Assembly (NCBI GenBank): GCA_017448355.1
Contig: JAFSLQ010000028.1
Coordinates: 1 to 51,048 of the forward strand
Direction of reading: 5' to 3'
Source of the DNA: Clostridia bacterium
GTDB lineage: Bacteria; Bacillota; Clostridia; Christensenellales; Borkfalkiaceae
Length of the DNA: 51,048 nt
Within the stretch, counting starts at the first letter, position 1. Each line of letters begins with the position of its first letter. Made by a program: the position numbers and the translations under genes. Below the pieces are notes generated by a model. It ran no database searches and was not told where the DNA came from. It saw only the letters and a program-made list of their open reading frames with translations. Shown one piece after another: positions 10,201 through 17,683 of the stretch.

Positions 10201-13200
10201 AATCAAACATCACAATTGATAATGTTGTGTCAACATATACGTATTCTCATGCTACAAGAGATATGGGCTATGGAGATACGACTATTTCCGCATATCTTAA
10301 ATTTAATTTTACTACGCAAGAATTGCAGAATAAGATAAACAGCGGTAAAAAATATTTACAATTTGACGCATATTTCGGTATTGCAGGTACAAGGCAAAAA
10401 ATTGATGCTATTTCCGTTTCAACCCTTAACAACGGGAATAACATAATGAATTGTAAAGTAAATACGTGGCAAACATTCTCTTTCTTAATAAGCGATATAA
10501 TCAATGTTATTAACGATTCCGGATATATTTTTAGATTGTATCCTATAACCGACGGTGGAGAGAGTACCTGCGGAACTTACTCAATATCTGTTGCGAATTT
10601 GTCTTTACAGGATAGCAGAGCAATGGAAAGTATCTGTTTTTACGATAATGTATCGTTGTACGAATATTGTTCTATCGGTCCTGACAATGGTAATGCTAAT
10701 AAGACGTATTTCGGTAATATCGGCGGAAGAGATACAAGTGTTATTTTTGAAAAAAGCACGAGAAACACTGAATATTCTACTACTACGCTTACTCTTAATA
10801 TGACGTTCGATTTTACTTCAGGAGATATCGACGATTTTATTGATCAAGGATATTCTCATCTGTCAGTGCCGTTCTATTTTTCCGCTTATGGAACTGTTTT
10901 GCCGGTAAATGATGTTCAGATTTCGGTTTTAAATAACGACGGTACTGTAAATACTTATTTATCCAATAGCTGGCAAAATTTGTATTTGGATTTAAATACA
11001 TTAAAAAATAATATGCCGAGCGGCTATATTTTAAAAGTTTGGCTACCGATTAAGGGTGACGGTAAATATAACGGGTCTTATACTTTGGCTTTAGGTCAAA
11101 TTTCTCTGTCCAAACAGTTTACCGTGTCGTTCATTGGCACATCTATTCCGTCAAAGACTGTATTCTACGGTAATTCTTTAGAATTTACAAACGACGAGAT
11201 GGAACAAAATAATATTAAATATTTTACGTTAAATGATAAGTATTTTGACATTTATCAACCTATATATAATACTTTGACGTTAAGCGCGGTGCTGGACGAA
11301 ACAATAAAACTTAATAAAAACACGACTAAATTATTCTATCAGAATGATTATGAAGTAATTTCTTCTAATAGTTGGAATGTCGAATTTGAAAACAGAAAAG
11401 CAGCAGTCGTTGCATCTTTTAACGATTGCGAAAATGCTTCAATATCGTCTGATATTATGTTTAATGTAACAAATCAGCAGATATCAGAATGGGTAAGTTT
11501 AGGCTATACACATATTGAAACGTATATTTATTGTTCGCAAAATGCAAATTACTCTGTTTTCGGCTATAAGAATAATGTTCAGTCGAAATTGTCTAATCAG
11601 TGGAACAAGGTCATAATAGATTTGACAACTTTTAGGAACTATTATAATTCAAATCCGATGTTTATAATGAACGGAGTAAACGGAAACGTTACGATTGCGT
11701 TGGCTGAGTTTGTTTTGGTTAAATCGCCGTTTGAATATATTTCAAATACTTTAGTCGATCAAAATCGCATTTCAAATTATAAAATTTTAATTGCGGGAAA
11801 TTCTTTTAATGATGAAATTTCTTATGCGGCAGAAGAATTGGCGAATTTGCTTTATGAGTCTATAGGTGTTAAGTTACAAGTCGTTACTTGTTTATCTACT
11901 GATCCGTCTGTGAAGTATATTTCACTTGGCAATACTTCTTTATTTGATGATTCCGGATTAGTGATATATAATAACGAAATCGGTAATCAAGGATATTATA
12001 TCAAGACAGATTCTTTTAACAATATTTATATTTATTCGACTTCTTTGGTTGGGGTGTTGAATGGCGTTTATGGTTTATTGGAAAAAGAATTCGGTTACGA
12101 CTATTATTTTACAGATATTCATGAAATCAATATCTATGATTTTTATGAAATCGATGATCTTGATTACACTATAAAACCCGATATTGAATATAGGGTAATA
12201 GGCGATGGTTGGAATTATGATACTACTTCCAATGATAGTAAATATAAGCTTCAAATGATTAATTACGAGGACATTTTTGTATATAGTCCTGGTGAAGGCG
12301 GTTGCTGGCATAACTCTTTCGGGTATTTAGAACCTGCCGTTGATTACAGTTCGCATCCGAAATGGTTTAATGTCGTTAAAGGTAAAATAACACAAATATG
12401 TTATACGGCACACGGCGACAATACTGAATTTGACAATATGGTTGATCACGTCGTGGCGGATATGGTATCCTGTTTACAAAGAGAAACTAATAAAAATATT
12501 ATTGCGTTTAATAATATGGATAATGATTCCCATTGTAATTGTGCCGGTTGTTCGAGTATGTATAATAAGTACGGTACAAGAAGCGCAGCAATGATAAAAT
12601 TCTTAAACGCCGTTTCGGCTTGTTTGGAAAAAGAACTTGTCAAAATAGGTGATGAACGTGCGTATACGTTTAAAATAGAATTTATGGCATATTGGGGATG
12701 TGAATATGCTCCGGTTACCACATCATATGATGCATATGGCAATCCGTCTTTCACTTATGACGTTTCTATGAAATTAAACGAACATATTATTCCTTTGTAC
12801 GCATCCGTTCAAAATTGGTTCTATACGAAGAGCATTCAAGACTCTGTTAATGCAAGTGAAAAAGAGGCACTATTGGAGTGGGCTGAACTCTCTTCTAATG
12901 GCGTTTTCCTTTGGGGATATGATACTCATTATGCGGATTATGGATTTATGTTCCCGTTTGATTCATATTATTGCTATTCTGATCTCTATAAATTTGCAAA
13001 AGAAGTCGGAATTAGATTTATAATGCTTGAAAATCAACGCCTTAACGAAGATGCGGCAACGGGATTCAGTATAATAAAGGGGTATTTGCAATCCAAACTC
13101 GGTTGGGATGTTAATTTAAACGTGGCTGAACTTATAAATAAATATTTTAACGCGATGTATGGTTCTGAAAGTGGTGCTATGAAAGCAATATTCGATTCTG

Positions 13201-13508
13201 TTGATGAGTTTGTGTATAATAACGACGTTCTTTGCGGTCACAATACGGACTTGAATATTAGCTATTTTGAAAGTTCATATTGGGATTATTCAAAGGTGTT
13301 AAGTTGGTATAACGGTATGAAACAATGCGAACAGAATTTAATAGGGTCAGGAGATTTGGTATCTGCAAAAAATGTAAGATTGGAAATAATATTCCCTGTA
13401 TTTACACTTGTTAGAGCATTTAATCAAACGCAATATCAGGCAGAATTAAATAACTTGCTTAATGAGTTTAATATTACAGCTTACAGTCAATTAAATTTTG
13501 TTGAATAG
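7281..13508 (+). CDS. Giant secreted repeat protein with DUF4838-type C-terminal region
   Basis: The 2075-residue protein starts at an ATG with a GGGGTGA site. It has a signal peptide (hydrophobic core about residues 8-26, ending Ala-Tyr-Ala) and the same N-terminal domain as its upstream neighbour (about 30-240). An InlB-type beta repeat (about 391-450, Val-Thr-Phe-Tyr ... Ala-Asp-Thr-Asp-Ile-Tyr-Pro) and six ~165-residue repeats follow. From about residue 1490 it resembles the DUF4838 family: an alpha-glucuronidase-like N-terminal fold, then His-Cys-Asn-Cys-Ala-Gly-Cys near residue 1750 and a large helical/barrel part. DUF4838 proteins are often linked to glycan breakdown, but activity is not established. 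Fusing a candidate catalytic region to a binding-repeat array suggests a secreted glycanase-like enzyme. No membrane anchor is visible. Confidence 0.78.
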   Translation: MTKKSKLSIILLTLFLSFCCLFVGSYFAYADKGDIGSKVAITDVYMEKGASIRYGTTEREMGLRFTMLIKSSDYESIKDDVSFGMFLLPKDYVDIHPLETDLSYYYWKNESGYNVDENDNILNSTSGRALVVNFTNVNLKINDLYSVNEMMSFSGVLTSIKDGSDWNNFNLNRDFVGVGYIKYLDNSDNVTYKFANKVYSENNGKAEIKDFSYDYCSRNVGYISQLAIEDLMSNISIRKSLLPGSSEAETTQINEEIATLSSRINTLNHGYLGKINGFYNEVSESGVVNEEITYASREELDGNGNPTGNFAKYPSLKTTYTINYYFENENGQFVLNQAKSVTISDNVGKTVTADIPMFDGYVFDVGNINNLISSKLYVNKTVLSVYYRIAGFVVTFYNYDNSVFNSQKVKSGENVIIPSSPTKQNYTFVCWEKDGVRFDFGTPIYADTDIYPVFLENIYVKHTSNFYYWHSEEDKFGTMTFGEFYYGKNTLAKGTILNNKPYCTFSANWELNLSRNDVQSLLNAGFDKFAFYVYLDANYEPINVSVVNNSNVFSLSANKWGKIVVDLSLLLSFEGNLIRISDYSRAGNTFSLAIADASVYKYTVPTEMELKDSSALVEYCATNGAPSNGNGVLTENTVIDGVVAKSTYSKSTVNTEYGTTTSSANFRYSINSEDISNLIAAGYNYVAMEAYFGAVPNKQGVTVDSLDIATLNDTDTRQAYSANKWLTFYFELDEFEAVLDSGFTFRIWLPVAGNGNYNGTYSVSIGKISFVNERTLSEFAILDNSSLYEYCSNGPDSGYAPKYFDSEIEGKNALVYFSKSTVNTEWGATTMTANLRYSYNSSDIDVLIGKGYNYISLYAYFGVSLNKDNVSVDEIDVATLNNDGNRDSVSVNRWISYTFALSSFKNIVSSGYTFKIWLPVAGNGDYNGTYSLAVADVEFLTNQKQTEIEFADDSFVHESCAVWNAPNQGYLPVQSNITIDNVVSTYTYSHATRDMGYGDTTISAYLKFNFTTQELQNKINSGKKYLQFDAYFGIAGTRQKIDAISVSTLNNGNNIMNCKVNTWQTFSFLISDIINVINDSGYIFRLYPITDGGESTCGTYSISVANLSLQDSRAMESICFYDNVSLYEYCSIGPDNGNANKTYFGNIGGRDTSVIFEKSTRNTEYSTTTLTLNMTFDFTSGDIDDFIDQGYSHLSVPFYFSAYGTVLPVNDVQISVLNNDGTVNTYLSNSWQNLYLDLNTLKNNMPSGYILKVWLPIKGDGKYNGSYTLALGQISLSKQFTVSFIGTSIPSKTVFYGNSLEFTNDEMEQNNIKYFTLNDKYFDIYQPIYNTLTLSAVLDETIKLNKNTTKLFYQNDYEVISSNSWNVEFENRKAAVVASFNDCENASISSDIMFNVTNQQISEWVSLGYTHIETYIYCSQNANYSVFGYKNNVQSKLSNQWNKVIIDLTTFRNYYNSNPMFIMNGVNGNVTIALAEFVLVKSPFEYISNTLVDQNRISNYKILIAGNSFNDEISYAAEELANLLYESIGVKLQVVTCLSTDPSVKYISLGNTSLFDDSGLVIYNNEIGNQGYYIKTDSFNNIYIYSTSLVGVLNGVYGLLEKEFGYDYYFTDIHEINIYDFYEIDDLDYTIKPDIEYRVIGDGWNYDTTSNDSKYKLQMINYEDIFVYSPGEGGCWHNSFGYLEPAVDYSSHPKWFNVVKGKITQICYTAHGDNTEFDNMVDHVVADMVSCLQRETNKNIIAFNNMDNDSHCNCAGCSSMYNKYGTRSAAMIKFLNAVSACLEKELVKIGDERAYTFKIEFMAYWGCEYAPVTTSYDAYGNPSFTYDVSMKLNEHIIPLYASVQNWFYTKSIQDSVNASEKEALLEWAELSSNGVFLWGYDTHYADYGFMFPFDSYYCYSDLYKFAKEVGIRFIMLENQRLNEDAATGFSIIKGYLQSKLGWDVNLNVAELINKYFNAMYGSESGAMKAIFDSVDEFVYNNDVLCGHNTDLNISYFESSYWDYSKVLSWYNGMKQCEQNLIGSGDLVSAKNVRLEIIFPVFTLVRAFNQTQYQAELNNLLNEFNITAYSQLNFVE
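8645..11735 (+). repeat. Six tandem repeats of two alternating subtypes
   Basis: Approximate borders are 8645-9090 (degenerate), 9100-9600, 9610-10100, 10120-10610, 10635-11115 and 11305-11735 (degenerate). Repeat 4 belongs to the subtype with Thr-Arg-Asp-Met-Gly-Tyr-Gly and Ser-Thr-Cys-Gly-Thr-Tyr-Ser. Repeats 2, 3 and 5 belong to a subtype with Asn-Thr-Glu-(Tyr/Trp) and Asn-Gly-(Thr/Ser)-Tyr and lack the second Cys. A second InlB-like segment (about 11115-11305) separates repeats 5 and 6. Confidence 0.8.
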
Positions 13509-13515
13509 GTATTGT

Positions 13516-14751
13516 ATGAGTTTTTGCGCAACTGAAAAAAACAAAGTAAAAGAATTATATGAGTTGGCCGTTAACAGGTTAAACAATGACCACGAGAAAT
13601 GTTTTTACGGCAGAAATGACACATTGCTTTTGATTTCGGCTCAATATCCGGGAGTGTGGTTAGAGCATGTTTATGATAGCATCATATATGCAAAATTATT
13701 TCCGGAGAAATTAAATATTGCAAAAAACACTTTGAATTTGTTTATTTCGTTGCAAGAAAAAGGGCAATTGCCTTGTTATGTGTGGGACAAAGCAAGAGTA
13801 TCCGTTCCAGAAGAATCGATAGGATATTCTGAGATTCAGGAATGCGTGTCTTTTGCCGAACTATGCTTAGAATATTATTATTTAAGCTATGATTTGATGT
13901 TTTTAAGGAAATGTTACTCTTCAGCCGCAAAATGGATTTTGTGGCTGGAGAGTAATAGAATGACATTAAAAAAAGGGCTAATCGAAATGTTTGTCGGTTA
14001 TGATACAGGGCATGATAACAGCGGCAGGTTGTCAGGAATGTCAGAACCCGGATATTATCGTGTTGACAATGTGTTACAAAATGCAAGCATATGTCCGCCG
14101 AACGATTCGGTTGCACCCATAATAGCGGTTGACATGAACTGTAATTATTACGCGTCACTTATTTCCATTGCGAAAATGGCTAAGATATTGAATCGCTTAA
14201 ACGAAGAAGAAATTTATTTAAAAAAAGCAAAAGACGTTAAACATCGTTTGTTCGCAGAATGTTATGATTCAAATGATAAATTTTTTTATGACGTTGACAA
14301 GAACGGTAATCAAAGAAAGTATCTTTCTTCTCAAATACTTCATTTGTTTATGGAGAAAGTCCTTGACAAGACTGAAGATAAAAATTTTATAGACGCTATA
14401 TATGAAAAGCATATCAGAAATCCGAAAGAATTTTGGACGGAGTATCCGTTCCCGTCAATGGCGATAAATGATCCGTCAATCAAAAACAGAACGCCGGTGA
14501 ATTGTTGGGGATATTATTCGCAAGCATTAATTGCATTGCGTTGTACATTATGGATGGACTATTACGAAAAAAATCGTGATTTTGATGTCGTATGTGAAAA
14601 ATGGATAAAAGCTACCGTAAATAATTCTGATAGAATTCATTTTGGGCAAGAAATAGATCCTATAAGCGGTGAAACAACTATGTGGTCGGATTTCTATTCG
14701 AGTTGTATGCTTTTCTTTATTTATGCTTCAAGAAGATTGAAATTGGTTTGA
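13516..14751 (+). CDS. (alpha/alpha)6-barrel glycosidase, MGH1/GH63/trehalase-like
   Basis: The protein of about 411 residues resembles the MGH1-type glucosidase/trehalase-like clan: Tyr-Pro-Gly-Val-Trp near the N-terminus, Asp-Thr-Gly-His-Asp-Asn-Ser-Gly-Arg in the middle, Ala-Val-Asp-Met-Asn-Cys-Asn-Tyr-Tyr after it and Pro-Val-Asn-Cys-Trp-Gly-Tyr in the last third. These match the positions of Gly-x-Asp-Asn-Ser-Pro-Arg, Val-Asp-Leu-Asn and the Trp-x-Asn-x-Asn-Trp strand of that group. It has no signal peptide, so it should be cytoplasmic. The start is uncertain: a TTG at 13498 lies inside the upstream gene, and the ATG at 13516 is preferred because it follows the upstream stop by 7 bp. Translation is probably coupled. 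Substrate specificity cannot be read from the sequence. Confidence 0.7.
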   Translation: MSFCATEKNKVKELYELAVNRLNNDHEKCFYGRNDTLLLISAQYPGVWLEHVYDSIIYAKLFPEKLNIAKNTLNLFISLQEKGQLPCYVWDKARVSVPEESIGYSEIQECVSFAELCLEYYYLSYDLMFLRKCYSSAAKWILWLESNRMTLKKGLIEMFVGYDTGHDNSGRLSGMSEPGYYRVDNVLQNASICPPNDSVAPIIAVDMNCNYYASLISIAKMAKILNRLNEEEIYLKKAKDVKHRLFAECYDSNDKFFYDVDKNGNQRKYLSSQILHLFMEKVLDKTEDKNFIDAIYEKHIRNPKEFWTEYPFPSMAINDPSIKNRTPVNCWGYYSQALIALRCTLWMDYYEKNRDFDVVCEKWIKATVNNSDRIHFGQEIDPISGETTMWSDFYSSCMLFFIYASRRLKLV

Positions 14752-14755
14752 TTAT

Positions 14756-15409
14756 ATGAAAAAAATTGCTTTTTTAGGTGATAGTATTACCGCTGGAGCG
14801 GGTGCAGAAAACGAGTCTGATAGGTTTACGGATATTCTTTGTCGTAAATTAGATTGTATATGTTTAAATTATGGCGTAAGCGGTACGAGAATTGCAAAAC
14901 AGACGATTCCTAGCGATGAACCTATTTATGATCAGGATTTTATCGAAAGGGCTAAAACCATAGAAAATGATGTTGACCTTGTTTTTGTGTTCGGTGGGAC
15001 TAATGATTACGGACACGGAGATGCGAATTTCGGTGATTTAAATAGCACATCGCCATACACCTTTTACGGTGCTGTAAAAACTCTTATAAACTATCTTACC
15101 GAACGATATGGGAAAGATAAAGTAGTGTTTATTTTACCTTTATTGCGATATGACGAAAACAACGTGCATGGGGAGTTCGGCACACAGAAAAAAGAAAGGC
15201 CGCCGCTAAAAGAATATAGGAAAGCAATAATTAATGTTTGCAAAATGTTTAATGTTAAGTATTATTCACTAAACGACGTTTTTACGTTGCCAAAAGTAAA
15301 TACCGGTGATGCACTAACGGTTGACGGGCTTCATCCCAATAAAAAAGGTCATATGCTTATCGCAGAGTTTTTATGTAATAAAATAATAGAGGATAAACTT
15401 TTTCGTTAG
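14756..15409 (+). CDS. SGNH/GDSL-family hydrolase, probable glycan esterase
   Basis: The 217-residue protein carries the four SGNH blocks: Gly-Asp-Ser-Ile-Thr with Ser10 as nucleophile, Gly40 in Tyr-Gly-Val-Ser-Gly, Gly-Gly-Thr-Asn-Asp at 80-84, and Asp-Gly-Leu-His-Pro-Asn near the C-terminus supplying the Asp/His pair. The length is standard for a single-domain enzyme. There is no signal peptide. It starts 4 bp after the stop of the upstream glycosidase without a clear Shine-Dalgarno site, so it is probably read by coupling. In this setting it most likely removes acetyl or other acyl groups from imported oligosaccharides; a lysophospholipase-type role is an alternative. Confidence 0.85.
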   Translation: MKKIAFLGDSITAGAGAENESDRFTDILCRKLDCICLNYGVSGTRIAKQTIPSDEPIYDQDFIERAKTIENDVDLVFVFGGTNDYGHGDANFGDLNSTSPYTFYGAVKTLINYLTERYGKDKVVFILPLLRYDENNVHGEFGTQKKERPPLKEYRKAIINVCKMFNVKYYSLNDVFTLPKVNTGDALTVDGLHPNKKGHMLIAEFLCNKIIEDKLFR

Positions 15410-15484
15410 AATCAATTATTTTTTTATAATAATGAAACGAAGAATATGCTATCTAAAAAATAATTTTAGTAAAACGGTATAACA

Positions 15485-17683
15485 ATGAATAAGTTTTTTT
15501 CAAAAAATTTTATTTGTGCAACTGATAAATATTCTACAAGAGAAGAATTTAAAAACGCCCCTTATTTCAGGCGCGTTTTTAAAATTGATGAATTCAATAA
15601 TGCTGAAATATTTATTTGTGGATTGGGATTATATCAACTTTATATTAATGGTGTAAATATAACGAAAGGTTTTTTAGCGCCATATATCAATAATCCGGAC
15701 GATATTTTATATTATGACAAATACGAAGTAGCAAAATATTTGAAGGAAGGTGAAAATTGTATTGCGGTTTTGTTGGGCAACGGATTTTTAAATAGCGTGG
15801 GCGGTACTGTGTGGAAATTTGACGAGGCAAATTTTAGGAGCAGTCCGAAATTTGCGCTATCGTTTATTGTTGATGATTGTGTTTTGTTCAATGCTGATAG
15901 TAAGTTTAAAACAAGTCCTTCACCTATTATTTTTGATGATTTAAGAATAGGTGAGCACTATGATGCAAATCTTGAACAAGAAAATTGGAATCAAATCGGT
16001 TTCGACGATACGCTTTGGAGTAAAGTTAAAAAGGCAAAAGCACCGAAGGGAAAAACTATCCTTTGCAACGTTGAACCGATTACTTTACAACAAGAAATAC
16101 GTCCAATATCTATTACCCCTATCGAAGGTGGATTTCTTTATGATTTCGGAGTAAATACGTCTGGGGTGTGTCGTTTAACAATAAATGGTGATAGGGGACA
16201 AAAAATAGTACTGCAGCATGGCGAAGTGTTGCTTGAAAATAAGTCGTTGTATTTGAAAAACCTTGTTTGCGATGTTGACGAATCTACAAATTGGCAAAGA
16301 GACGTTTTTTATCCAAAAGGAAATTGCGTTGAGATTTATCAACCTACTTTTACTTATCACGGATTCAGATATGTTTTTATTCAAGGTGTTTATCCCGAAC
16401 AGGCGACAGAAGATTTGTTGACTTTTTTAGTATATAATTCCGATTTGGGCGATAGATCGGTTTTACTTTGCGATAATGAAGTAGTAAATTCGCTTCAAAA
16501 AATAACACTGAATAGTGATTTAAGTAATTTTTATTATTTTCCAACTGATTGCCCGCAAAGAGAAAAAAACGGTTGGATGGCAGATGTTGCTATTTCAGCC
16601 GAACAAATGCTCTATAATTTTGATTGCGTTAAAAGTTTAAGAGAATGGTTAAGAAATGTCAGATATGCCCAGCAAACAGATGGAGCATTGCCAGGTATCG
16701 TGCCAACGAGCGGTTGGGGATTTGAATGGGGAAATGGTCCCGCATGGGATATCGCGCTTGTCGAAGTTGTGCTTCTTTTATATAAATTTTCTGATAATAT
16801 TGAGATATTAAATGAAAATAAAAATGCCATTAAAAAATATATTGAATATTTGTGTGCGAAAATTGATAAAAAGGGGCTTGTTTGTTTTGGGCTTCCTGAC
16901 TGGTGTGAATGTGGATTAAAATACGAGGGCGAAACATTTACTCCTTTAGAAATTACAGACACTTTGGTTTCCATTGATATCTGTAATAAAGCATATACTA
17001 TTTTATCTATATTAAAGGATAACTATGCGGAAAAAGTTTTACAGTTAAGAAATAACTTTATTTCTTCTTTTAGAAAAATTCATTTGCAAGATGACATGTT
17101 TGTTGATTGTAAAACTCAAACTGCACAAGCAAAAGCGATAGAAGTAGGCATTTTTCAGACTCAGGAAAAGAAAGCGGCTATAGATAATTTAGTAAAATTA
17201 ATTCATGAGAATAACGACCATTTTAAGGTCGGCGTTATTGGGGCAAGAGTTCTTTTCAGGGTGTTATGCGAGAACGGATATCAAGATTTAGCGTTAAAAA
17301 TGATAACTCAAGATTCTTTTCCAAGTTATAAATATTGGTTAGATAAAGGCTATACTGCACTTGGAGAAAAATTTTATGAGACTTATCCAAACAGTATATT
17401 AAGAAAAGACGGATGGAAAGTGTTGTCATTTAATCACCATTTTTGGGGGGATATTTCTTATATTTTCTATAAATATATAGCGGGTATTGAAGTTAATCCT
17501 ACTTTGAAAAGTAAACATACCATTAATATATCGCCCTTACTGTTTAACGATATTAACTATGTTAAATGTCAGTTTACCAGAGATGGTAATAAATTAATAT
17601 TTGAAGTCCGCAAAGATAGTGGCAAGAATATAGTTAATATTTTAACGAATGAAGGTTTTGATGTTAAAATAGGTAATAGATAA
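15485..17683 (+). CDS. GH78 alpha-L-rhamnosidase
   Basis: The 732-residue protein begins with a beta domain typical of GH78 (Phe-Arg-Arg-Val-Phe, then Gly-Leu-Gly-Leu-Tyr-Gln-Leu-Tyr-Ile-Asn-Gly). From about residue 350 the (alpha/alpha)6 barrel shows the diagnostic Asp-Cys-Pro-Gln-Arg-Glu-Lys-Asn-Gly-Trp-Met-Ala-Asp, which holds catalytic-site acids. A typical C-terminal beta domain ends it. Absence of a signal peptide implies hydrolysis of imported rhamnosides. A 75 bp gap with AT-rich sequence precedes it, so it may have its own promoter. Its TAA stop shares its last A with the ATG of the next gene, showing tight coupling. Bifunctional GH78 variants exist, but the signature makes the family secure. 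Confidence 0.9.
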   Translation: MNKFFSKNFICATDKYSTREEFKNAPYFRRVFKIDEFNNAEIFICGLGLYQLYINGVNITKGFLAPYINNPDDILYYDKYEVAKYLKEGENCIAVLLGNGFLNSVGGTVWKFDEANFRSSPKFALSFIVDDCVLFNADSKFKTSPSPIIFDDLRIGEHYDANLEQENWNQIGFDDTLWSKVKKAKAPKGKTILCNVEPITLQQEIRPISITPIEGGFLYDFGVNTSGVCRLTINGDRGQKIVLQHGEVLLENKSLYLKNLVCDVDESTNWQRDVFYPKGNCVEIYQPTFTYHGFRYVFIQGVYPEQATEDLLTFLVYNSDLGDRSVLLCDNEVVNSLQKITLNSDLSNFYYFPTDCPQREKNGWMADVAISAEQMLYNFDCVKSLREWLRNVRYAQQTDGALPGIVPTSGWGFEWGNGPAWDIALVEVVLLLYKFSDNIEILNENKNAIKKYIEYLCAKIDKKGLVCFGLPDWCECGLKYEGETFTPLEITDTLVSIDICNKAYTILSILKDNYAEKVLQLRNNFISSFRKIHLQDDMFVDCKTQTAQAKAIEVGIFQTQEKKAAIDNLVKLIHENNDHFKVGVIGARVLFRVLCENGYQDLALKMITQDSFPSYKYWLDKGYTALGEKFYETYPNSILRKDGWKVLSFNHHFWGDISYIFYKYIAGIEVNPTLKSKHTINISPLLFNDINYVKCQFTRDGNKLIFEVRKDSGKNIVNILTNEGFDVKIGNR

